Origin: Eubacterium sp.
GTDB lineage: Bacteria; Bacillota; Clostridia; Lachnospirales; Lachnospiraceae
Direction: 5' to 3'
Assembly (NCBI GenBank): GCA_017616955.1
Contig: JAFZXD010000069.1
Span: forward strand, 1-15,136
DNA length: 15,136 nt
Shown: in pieces, positions 1 through 6,670 of the stretch
Layout of the letters: every line of letters starts with the position of its first letter
How positions within the stretch are numbered: position 1 is the first letter of the stretch
The notes under the pieces: model-generated
The model's database searches: none
What the model saw: the letters and a program-made list of their open reading frames with translations, nothing else
Told to the model about the DNA's origin: nothing
Position numbers and translations under genes: made by a program

Positions 1-156
1 CTCTGTATTCTCTGTAGGTCCCTCAAGAAAGCTCTCATCGCCTGTATACGGAGTATAGTTATAAGCAATAAATTCTCTTACATTACATTCTTCTTTCCAA
101 AGACGGCCTGTAAAACCATCCCATTCATCAAACGAAAGCATTAAATCTTTCTGCAT
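1..156 (-). CDS. pflB: Pyruvate formate-lyase (formate acetyltransferase), N-terminal part
   Basis: This is the first 52 codons of a gene that continues beyond the left edge. The translation begins MQKDLMLSFDEWDGFTGRLW and goes on through KEECNVREFI, NYTPYTGDESF and LEGPTE, which is the highly conserved amino-terminal stretch of PflB. The enzyme cleaves pyruvate with CoA to acetyl-CoA and formate in the cytoplasm during anaerobic fermentation, using a glycyl radical that an activase installs. The glycyl-radical and catalytic cysteine regions lie outside the window. The start is set by a GGGAGG ribosome site at 166-171, 9 nt before the ATG at 156. An in-frame ATG at 165 directly abuts that site and is less likely. 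FNR-type boxes upstream suggest oxygen or redox control. Confidence 0.93.
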   Translation of the reverse strand, partial: MQKDLMLSFDEWDGFTGRLWKEECNVREFIAYNYTPYTGDESFLEGPTENTE

Positions 157-165
157 TTTTGACAT

Positions 166-171
166 CCTCCC
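166..171 (-). promoter_or_regulatory. pflB ribosome binding site
   Basis: GGGAGG on the minus strand lies 9 nt upstream of the ATG at 154-156. It decides between two in-frame ATGs (165 and 156): the upstream one touches the site and leaves no spacer. Confidence 0.75.
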
Positions 172-232
172 GTTATTTTGACATTACGCCAAATGTATTT
201 CTTTTTAACAACTCTCCTGTTGTTACTGCTGT

Positions 233-238
233 ATGATA
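233..238 (-). promoter_or_regulatory. Putative -10 element of the pflB promoter
   Basis: TATCAT on the minus strand matches TATAAT at five of six positions and would place the transcription start near 226. This puts the centre of the proximal FNR-type box (267.5) at about -41.5, the classical class II activator position. No convincing -35 hexamer is needed or visible. An alternative -10, GATAAT at 238-243, would shift the start to about 231. The 5' leader to the start codon would be about 70 nt. Confidence 0.5.
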
Positions 239-259
239 TTATCTTTCAGCAGTAAGTTC

Positions 260-275
260 CTTGATTTAAATCAAG
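260..275. promoter_or_regulatory. Proximal FNR-type box, perfect palindrome
   Basis: CTTGATTTAAATCAAG is a perfect 16-bp palindrome that contains TTGAT-N4-ATCAA, the exact FNR consensus. It lies between the Crp/Fnr-family gene and pflB, about 41.5 bp upstream of a predicted pflB transcription start. The neighbouring regulator carries the E-x-x-S-R recognition helix associated with this half-site, so it is the natural candidate ligand. Binding is inferred. Confidence 0.82.
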
Positions 276-289
276 AAACACGCAACTTT

Positions 290-309
290 AACTTGATTGT
301 AATCAAGTT
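290..309. promoter_or_regulatory. Distal FNR-type box
   Basis: AACTTGATTGTAATCAAGTT has 8-bp perfect inverted arms around a 4-bp spacer and contains TTGAT-N4-ATCAA. Its centre (299.5) is 32 bp, about three helical turns, from the proximal box, so two dimers could bind on one DNA face. It begins one base beyond the regulator's TGA stop codon (310-312). As RNA it could also fold into an 8-bp hairpin, but it lacks a U-tract and is a weak terminator candidate. Confidence 0.78.
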
Positions 310-954
310 TCATACTCCATAGAGACTTCTGAGCCTTTTATAATCCATAACGGCCAGCTTTCCCTTACCTACTCGTTCTATTATTCCATCGTTTTCCATT
401 TCCTTCAGTTTTCTGCTCACAGTTTCCGAACGAAGGTTAACACTGGCAGCTATATCGTCCAGCTTAAGCTCCAGACATTCTCCCGTTCTTCTTTCCTCAC
501 TATATAGCAGAAATCCGGCAATTCTGGATAATGGATCTTCAGCAGCAAGATACATATTTCTGGCATTTGCATCACGAAGTTTACGACTGAGAAGCATGAT
601 GATACCCTTGGCGATATCCTTCTTCTTAAGTGCTCTCTCAAAGTCTTCTCTCATTATCTGATAGTATCTTACCTTAGTCTGACATACACCATTGTAAGGA
701 AATGTACTGTTATCAAGCAGCATACTCTCCCACAGGAATTCATTATCCGAAAAGATACCGACTATCCTCTCGTGTCCCATAGAATCATATCTCGTAAGCT
801 TTATACTTCCTTCCAAAATAAGATAAACACTGTCAACCTTGTCACCTTCTCTGAAAAGATAACTGTTGGTTCGCGCAATCTTAAAAATGGCCCCCTTCAT
901 GAGAACCGTTCTGTCAGCAGCTGGTAAGCTTTCAAAAAGTGTGTTTTCCGGCAT
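310..954 (-). CDS. Crp/Fnr-family transcriptional regulator without Fe-S cysteines
   Basis: A 214-residue cytoplasmic DNA-binding regulator of usual family length. Residues about 7-120 form the cyclic-nucleotide-binding-like beta barrel (FREGDKVDSVYLILEGSIKL). Residues about 121-155 are the dimerisation helix and about 160-212 the HTH_Crp winged helix. The recognition helix reads RSETVSRKLKE, with E177, S180 and R181 matching the E-x-x-S-R pattern by which FNR reads TTGAT. Only two cysteines are present (C91, C160), so the four-cysteine [4Fe-4S] site of E. coli FNR is absent. The start has a GGGAGA site 5 nt upstream. It lies just upstream of pflB on the same strand, with two FNR boxes between them, so control of pflB is likely. 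The sensed signal is unknown. Confidence 0.9.
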   Translation of the reverse strand: MPENTLFESLPAADRTVLMKGAIFKIARTNSYLFREGDKVDSVYLILEGSIKLTRYDSMGHERIVGIFSDNEFLWESMLLDNSTFPYNGVCQTKVRYYQIMREDFERALKKKDIAKGIIMLLSRKLRDANARNMYLAAEDPLSRIAGFLLYSEERRTGECLELKLDDIAASVNLRSETVSRKLKEMENDGIIERVGKGKLAVMDYKRLRSLYGV

Positions 955-990
955 AATTCTCTCCCATACTGAAAAAACGATACAGAACCT

Positions 991-1019
991 ACATTACTAT
1001 ACGGGTTTTGCTGTGTCAA
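991..1019 (-). promoter_or_regulatory. Putative promoter of the Crp/Fnr-family gene
   Basis: A consensus TTGACA -35 (1014-1019) is followed after 17 nt by a weak -10, TAATGT (991-996), on the minus strand. The predicted start near 984 leaves a leader of about 30 nt before the ATG at 954. The -35 is perfect but the -10 matches TATAAT at only three positions, so the call is moderate. Further upstream, CATATAGT (1046-1053) and ACTATATG (1073-1080) form an 8-bp inverted repeat of unknown role. Confidence 0.5.
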
Positions 1020-1106
1020 TGTTCAAAATAGCCAAAACGCTACACCATATAGTGGGCTTTTGAGTAAAACATACTATATGCTGTAAAATATCATCTTCTA
1101 TTAACT

Positions 1107-1141
1107 AAAAACACCCGGAATCATATGCTTAATCCCGGGTG
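1107..1141 (-). terminator. Rho-independent terminator after hscC
   Basis: On the minus strand a 7-bp GC-rich stem, CACCCGG/CCGGGTG (1135-1141 and 1112-1118), encloses a 16-nt loop and is followed by five T residues (1111-1107). It starts 16 nt past the hscC stop codon, so it ends the three-gene operon before the Crp/Fnr promoter. Confidence 0.82.
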
Positions 1142-1157
1142 CAGTTATCCTATTTGA

Positions 1158-2852
1158 TTATATTTCAGACTCCCATCCGTCAAGGAATTCCTTAAGTCTG
1201 TTTCTCTCTTTTTCTATAATTCTCTTATCCTGAGAATTCAAAGCCAGCTCAAATTTTCTGACCTCTCTCTCAAGATAGTCTCTGTCGATACCCAATGCCT
1301 CCGCATAAAGTCTTTCGGCACGAAGAAGAACAAGACGGTTTTCCTCCTGATCTCTCGGATGGATCTTCAGATAAGAAAGCTCTTCAAAACGCCTCTCTAT
1401 CTCTTCATCCGTCATCTCCGTGTACTGACCTTTTATAATCTTACGATACTTCTTATCGGTGGATATAACTCTGGCCTCCACCTCAAGTATCGAATTAATA
1501 TCGTAAGTATAAGTTACATCCACAGCCTCTTCGCCGGACTTATTCTTCGGAACCTCAACCTCAAGAACTCCCAGTTCCAGATTATTCTTAGCCATTCGGC
1601 TTTCGCCCTGAAGAACATTCAGAGTAATCCTCGTCTGGTTATCATGAACCGTATAAAATCTCTCGGTTCTGCTGGCAGGAATTATAGTATTTCTCTCTAT
1701 GATAGGACAATAGTGTCCGCCTTCCTTTATGCCTTCTCCCAGTTCAACCATAACTTCCGTACCGAGAGTAAACGGACATACATCTGTGAGAATAACTTCC
1801 TTGATTGATTCAACTCTCTCCTTCATAGCTCCCTGAACAGCTGCTCCGAGCGCTACCGCCTCATCAGGACTTATGCTAGTATCAGGAAATGTATGGAAGA
1901 GTTTGCTGACAAATGTCCTAACACCGATATACTTTGTACCGCCTCCGACAAGCACAACCTTGTCTATATCCGAAAGCTTCAGCTTCGCATCGCTGAGCGC
2001 TCTTTTTACAGGGATACGGATTTTTTCATACAGAACTTCGCATTCTTTTTCATAATCCGCAAACTTGATCTCAGCCTCATAGTTTTCATCGTTGATCTTA
2101 CACTTCATGGTCACAGAAGCTTTTTCGGACAATTCCTTCTTGCAAGATTCAGCTGCTTTATGAACAAGTGCTTTCTCTCTGTAACTCATATCATCTTTAT
2201 TGAGAGACGGAAACTTCTTGTAGAACATTTCCTCAACAATAAGAGTAAAGTCTTCTCCTCCGAGATAGTTATCACCCGCTACAGCTCTGACCTCAAGTAT
2301 AGGTGCGAAGTAATCCAGGATAGAAACATCCAGTGTACCTCCTCCAAGATCGAAAACCAGATTCTTTGACGGTTTCTGTTCATTGTATAATCCGTAAGCT
2401 ATGGCTGCCGCCGTAGGCTCACTTATAATTCTTTCAACCTTAAGACCGGCAAGTTCACCTGCTCTTTTGGTTGCTTTTCTTCTCATATCATTAAAATATG
2501 CCGGAACGCTTATTACAGCCTCTTCTACAGGTTCACCAAGATAGTGCTCAGCATCTTCCTTCAGACTGCGTAGCACAAAAGACGACAATTCTTCAGCGGT
2601 GAATTCTTTATCACCAAGTCTGAACTTTTTGTCGCTTCCCATATCTCTCTTAAAGACAGATGCACTGGTATCAGGATAGAGACGCAGTCTCTCCTGAGCA
2701 GTTTCACCTACATAGACATTTTCATCCTCATCTATGCTGACAACCGATGGTGTGAGATTCTTTCCCAGTCTGTTGGGGATCACCTTCGGTCCTTCATCCG
2801 TATAATAAGCCACAAGGCTGTTTGTAGTTCCTAAATCTATTCCTATTATCAT
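1158..2852 (-). CDS. hscC: HscC-type Hsp70 chaperone
   Basis: A 564-residue ATP-dependent chaperone of the DnaK superfamily, shorter than housekeeping DnaK (about 610-640) and close to E. coli HscC (about 556). The actin-like ATPase domain (about 1-350) shows phosphate-1 loop DLGTTNS (6-12), the catalytic-lysine region FKRDMGS (K68), phosphate-2 FDLGGGTLDVS (168-177) and adenosine motif VGGGTK (302-307). The linker EVILTDVCPFTLG (352-364) leads into a substrate-binding beta domain and a shortened helical lid. LSSFVLRSLKEDAE, PIIERNT and the C-terminal KIHPRD segment are HscC-like rather than DnaK-like. A GGAG site lies about 5 nt before the ATG, and the gene is 23 nt after the J-domain/TPR gene, its likely co-chaperone. 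No grpE or true dnaJ is nearby, so this is not the main heat-shock locus. Clients are unknown. Confidence 0.93.
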   Translation of the reverse strand: MIIGIDLGTTNSLVAYYTDEGPKVIPNRLGKNLTPSVVSIDEDENVYVGETAQERLRLYPDTSASVFKRDMGSDKKFRLGDKEFTAEELSSFVLRSLKEDAEHYLGEPVEEAVISVPAYFNDMRRKATKRAGELAGLKVERIISEPTAAAIAYGLYNEQKPSKNLVFDLGGGTLDVSILDYFAPILEVRAVAGDNYLGGEDFTLIVEEMFYKKFPSLNKDDMSYREKALVHKAAESCKKELSEKASVTMKCKINDENYEAEIKFADYEKECEVLYEKIRIPVKRALSDAKLKLSDIDKVVLVGGGTKYIGVRTFVSKLFHTFPDTSISPDEAVALGAAVQGAMKERVESIKEVILTDVCPFTLGTEVMVELGEGIKEGGHYCPIIERNTIIPASRTERFYTVHDNQTRITLNVLQGESRMAKNNLELGVLEVEVPKNKSGEEAVDVTYTYDINSILEVEARVISTDKKYRKIIKGQYTEMTDEEIERRFEELSYLKIHPRDQEENRLVLLRAERLYAEALGIDRDYLEREVRKFELALNSQDKRIIEKERNRLKEFLDGWESEI

Positions 2853-2875
2853 TTTAACTCCGCTTAAAAGTGGTC

Positions 2876-5800
2876 TTAACCTTCTTCCAGTTTTTTCTCC
2901 AGTTCCCTAACAGCAAGAAATGATTCTGTATCATCCTTACTTGCCATCCATGCAATCTTATAGAATCCAAGTGCATCTTTCAGTCGTCCTTCCGACTCAT
3001 AATACGATGCAAACAGCAGAAGTCTGTCTGTACAAGTAGCATAGTGACAGCTATCGCATCTGATACAATTCTCTGCTTTATTGCTGTAAGAAAGCGCACT
3101 CTTACTGTCACCAAGACCAAGCATTATATTTGCAACATACTGAAGACGTATTGGTCTCATCTTCGGAAATGACAGATATTTCTCTACGCTTCCGAACAGT
3201 TTCATTATACTCTTCATAGCATGATTTGCAATCTCTTCGCTTTCTTTTTTCTTTCCGTTCATAAACAAGAGGTAGGAATAAACCGAATAAAAATCAACCA
3301 GTTCTCTGTCCGTACATCTCTCGTCTTCTTCAGGAAATCTCTCTATAAAAACCTTCTTTGTAGTGAATCCAAACTTGGATTTACGGATCTCGCTGGTTTT
3401 GATCATTTTCAGACTCAGAGCATCCGCATAATACTCCGCAGCTTTATCATACTGTCTCAGGTTTCTGTAATAATCACCCATATCCGCATAGATATCTGCC
3501 ATAAATCCTCTGTCATGATCGGATACAAGCTCTCTCTTTACGTCATACCCTTTATCGCGCATGAAAGCTTTGAGCTTCTTTTTTCTTTCTTTGATAAGTT
3601 TCTCATCATCCGAAAGAACCGCTCTGTAGACTCCCTTAATAAGTATTCTGAATATCTGATAGTTAAACCATCTGTTTCCGCTATCATTATATCTCTTCTC
3701 GTAGATATCACATATCTCATCTATCTCTCTGAGTGAATTTGTCACGTCATTCATTTTAGTATAGAGGATAGACAATCTCTCTTTAAGATTGATGGTCGTG
3801 TTGAACTTCTCTATGCAGCGTTTCAGATATTGAATCGCCATCTCATAATCTTCTCCCACCTCACAACATTTTGAGGCATTTATATATGGATTAGGAGTGT
3901 CATTTGCATCATCAACTTCTATCGCCTTATCGAATTCAATCTTCGCATCCACGAATCTGTCCATCTGCATCAAAGCAAGACCAACCGCATTATGAGCATA
4001 CACATTATTAGGTGCTTTCTCAACAGCTGCCTTTGCATCAGCCAAAGCCTTGTCAGTTTCAAAACCATCAAGATACAGAAGTGTTCTCTCAATCCTGTAA
4101 TAATCATCATCAACTATCTCAAGCTGATTCGTAGCCATCTTTACAGCTCTTTTATAATCCTCTTCATTCTCACCGTTCAGATACTTCTTTTGGTAAATGT
4201 CCATAAGTCGGTTATTTACCGCTCCATGTCCGCTATCCTTCTTAAGACATTCATAATACTGCTCTATAGCTAGACTTTCTCTTTCGGTCCTTCTGAGATA
4301 TTCCCCATATTCAAAATTGACATTTGCATCATCAGGGAAGATGCTCATCATCTTCTTATACAGAGTTTCAGCCTCGCCATGCTTCTCTTCCCACTCATAG
4401 ATATCTGTAAGTCTCCAAAGAAGGGCTTTATCATCAGGACTTTTTTCCAATCCCTTCATAACATACATATGAGCTTTATCCAGCTGGTTTCTCTCACCAT
4501 TCTGGCTGCGCTGATTCATATAGAATGAGGAAATGTCCGCATAGAATGCCATCTTATCTTCCATGTCACTCTTTCCGTCAGACAGATTCTTCTCAACTTC
4601 AAGATAGATTTTTTCAGCCTCTGCATCCTTATCCTGTTTGCAGAGATGTTTTGCCTCCAGCATTCGAAGTTCATCACTTACAACCTCTGCCTCTCTAGCT
4701 CTCGCAAGTACACCGTCAACATCGGACTGCTGGTTAAATATCATAAATACCTTTACGGCATATACATAAGCCTTGGCATATGCAGGAAAATCTCTTGTTA
4801 TATTGTAATAATCATCTATTACAAGCTGAGCATCGCGCATCTCATATGCGGTTTCCTGTCTGTGAATATACGCAGGAATGCAGTGATCCACAAGTTCGAT
4901 CATATCATTCCACACTGTCATAGCCTCCGGATATTTCTTCAGACTATGAAGCAGCTTTCCATATGACTCTTCATAAAACAAAAGTTCATTTATATCTCTG
5001 TAATGCTCTTTTAAAGTTGATACCGCCAGCTCATAATTCTCCAACGATTCATCATACTTCTTTAATTCCTCGGCACAGGCAGCAACCATATAATAACAGA
5101 AACTTCTCCTGTCGAGTCTCTCCTTATCTTTATCAGTCAACTCTTCCCCGGCTTCTTTGCGAGCTTCAATCTTCTTCATCTGCTCATTCCATTTCAGAAG
5201 ATAAGGATAAGCTTCCTCAAATCTGTCCATATTGAAATAATTTCTTCCGTACAGACTGTTGTATCCGTACTCTATAGACTCATCCGGTTCTATCTTTTCA
5301 AGCAGTTCAAGTACACCTTCGGCATCCTCACGTCTGAACATAGCCCAAGCCATCTCGAGTTTATCTTCCTTGGAAAACTCCTTGGAATCGGCATTATCAC
5401 GATAACTCTCAACTGCTGCACAACTGATATCTTTAAGAAGCTTTACAGCTTCGTTATCTCTTGAATTGATGTCCAAAACCTTGATTATGGTATCGCTGGC
5501 TTCCTTCATCTCACCTTTAAGCATGAGAATAAGACTCTTACATTTAAGAGCCATAAGAAATGTGCCTCTGTCCGATAATATACATTCTATTATCTCTTCA
5601 CATCTCTTTAATCTGTCTTCATCTACAGTCCCATCTTCTGCCATCTTCGCAAGCAGTAAAAATACTGCAGTAGACATCATATAATAATCTGCCTCTGCTT
5701 CATTTTCTTCAGATATAAGTCTCGCTGAATACTTGAGAGCCTCTTCCTTACACCCGGTCATCTCAAGTGCTCTGAGTCTTCCGGCTATCTCTATCGGATG

Positions 5801-6652
5801 ACATATATCAAACGCCTTCATATATTCAAGAGTACTGCAAAGCGATGCTATAGTTTCCTCTAGTCTTTTTGCAATCTCTTCTTTTTCGGTCTCATCCATC
5901 TCATCGCTTTTTCTGCGAGCATATGAATCAAACCTGAGTCTGTTCACTGTATCGATTATATTGACAAGATTACTTCCCTCTCTGAGATATCCGTCTTCAA
6001 AAACATCATAATTCTCATTCAGACTCGGCTCGGGATTCCCTTCAAACTTAACCTCCGTCAGAATCTCGCCATATTTATTCTCTGACTCACTTCTGGAAGC
6101 AAGTCTTGAGAACTCAAAGAAATCTTCATTCTTAGCTCGAAACTCAATATAGTTCAGATATTCTTCGGGAAACATTTCTGCAAGTGCGGCGTGCTCCGCC
6201 GTAAAGCAAAATGTCTGATCAAAGAGTGCCCATATATTGTGAGGATACTGATAATGATCCATCGTATATACAAGGAACGCTTCTCTCATATCGTCCGCCG
6301 TATCAAGTTCGGTACACTGAGGTGCATCAAGCCACTCTTTCCAGAGATCTTCGTTAAGACGTGTCTCGAGATTGCTGTATATCTCCGCAGCTCTGTCCAT
6401 ATGTCTGTCTATATCATTTTTCTCGGAATCAGGTTTATCCGAAGCAGTAACCCTTCCATTGTTCTCGGATTTTTTTAATTCCTCTGCAGCATACTTAACA
6501 GCCTCTTCATATGCATTTCGAAGCTTCTTGAATCCCTCCGGATCATCCTCGGGATTAACCTTTACAAGCTGTGTTCTGTATGCAGTTTTCAGTTCTTCTT
6601 CATCGGTTGTCGGATCAATTCCGAGAATACCCCATACCTCTATCTTATCCAT
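2876..6652 (-). CDS. J-domain and TPR-repeat protein, probable HscC co-chaperone
   Basis: A large cytoplasmic protein (1258 aa) with no signal peptide or membrane segment. Residues 4-55 are a J-domain (EVWGILGIDPTTDEEELKTA ... FKKLRNAYEEA). The HPD tripeptide that stimulates Hsp70 ATPase reads NPE (33-35) within NPEDDPEGF. An acidic linker follows, then a WLDAPQCTELD...YPHNIWALFDQTF segment (about 107-149) that resembles E. coli DjlB/DjlC-type proteins (from memory, unchecked). From about residue 430 to the C-terminus there are repeated helical hairpins of TPR type, for example AEKAPNNVYAHNAVGLALMQ-like units near 880-910. Near the C-terminus is C1196-x2-C1199-x2-C1202-H1203-x3-C1207, a possible metal site. 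The ribosome site is weak (AGAGAG). It lies between the glycerophosphotransferase gene (18 nt upstream) and hscC (23 nt downstream), so it probably presents clients to HscC. Confidence 0.85.
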   Translation of the reverse strand: MDKIEVWGILGIDPTTDEEELKTAYRTQLVKVNPEDDPEGFKKLRNAYEEAVKYAAEELKKSENNGRVTASDKPDSEKNDIDRHMDRAAEIYSNLETRLNEDLWKEWLDAPQCTELDTADDMREAFLVYTMDHYQYPHNIWALFDQTFCFTAEHAALAEMFPEEYLNYIEFRAKNEDFFEFSRLASRSESENKYGEILTEVKFEGNPEPSLNENYDVFEDGYLREGSNLVNIIDTVNRLRFDSYARRKSDEMDETEKEEIAKRLEETIASLCSTLEYMKAFDICHPIEIAGRLRALEMTGCKEEALKYSARLISEENEAEADYYMMSTAVFLLLAKMAEDGTVDEDRLKRCEEIIECILSDRGTFLMALKCKSLILMLKGEMKEASDTIIKVLDINSRDNEAVKLLKDISCAAVESYRDNADSKEFSKEDKLEMAWAMFRREDAEGVLELLEKIEPDESIEYGYNSLYGRNYFNMDRFEEAYPYLLKWNEQMKKIEARKEAGEELTDKDKERLDRRSFCYYMVAACAEELKKYDESLENYELAVSTLKEHYRDINELLFYEESYGKLLHSLKKYPEAMTVWNDMIELVDHCIPAYIHRQETAYEMRDAQLVIDDYYNITRDFPAYAKAYVYAVKVFMIFNQQSDVDGVLARAREAEVVSDELRMLEAKHLCKQDKDAEAEKIYLEVEKNLSDGKSDMEDKMAFYADISSFYMNQRSQNGERNQLDKAHMYVMKGLEKSPDDKALLWRLTDIYEWEEKHGEAETLYKKMMSIFPDDANVNFEYGEYLRRTERESLAIEQYYECLKKDSGHGAVNNRLMDIYQKKYLNGENEEDYKRAVKMATNQLEIVDDDYYRIERTLLYLDGFETDKALADAKAAVEKAPNNVYAHNAVGLALMQMDRFVDAKIEFDKAIEVDDANDTPNPYINASKCCEVGEDYEMAIQYLKRCIEKFNTTINLKERLSILYTKMNDVTNSLREIDEICDIYEKRYNDSGNRWFNYQIFRILIKGVYRAVLSDDEKLIKERKKKLKAFMRDKGYDVKRELVSDHDRGFMADIYADMGDYYRNLRQYDKAAEYYADALSLKMIKTSEIRKSKFGFTTKKVFIERFPEEDERCTDRELVDFYSVYSYLLFMNGKKKESEEIANHAMKSIMKLFGSVEKYLSFPKMRPIRLQYVANIMLGLGDSKSALSYSNKAENCIRCDSCHYATCTDRLLLFASYYESEGRLKDALGFYKIAWMASKDDTESFLAVRELEKKLEEG

Positions 6653-6670
6653 AATTCTCTCTTTCCCTGT

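Noticed and set aside
290..309. Distal FNR palindrome as a terminator for the Crp/Fnr gene
   Set aside because: It can form an 8-bp hairpin but is AT-rich and has no U-tract; the exact FNR consensus and a second matching box explain it better.
1158..2852. Housekeeping dnaK
   Set aside because: Length, linker sequence and C-terminal KIHPRD region fit HscC; there is no grpE, dnaJ, hrcA or CIRCE element nearby.
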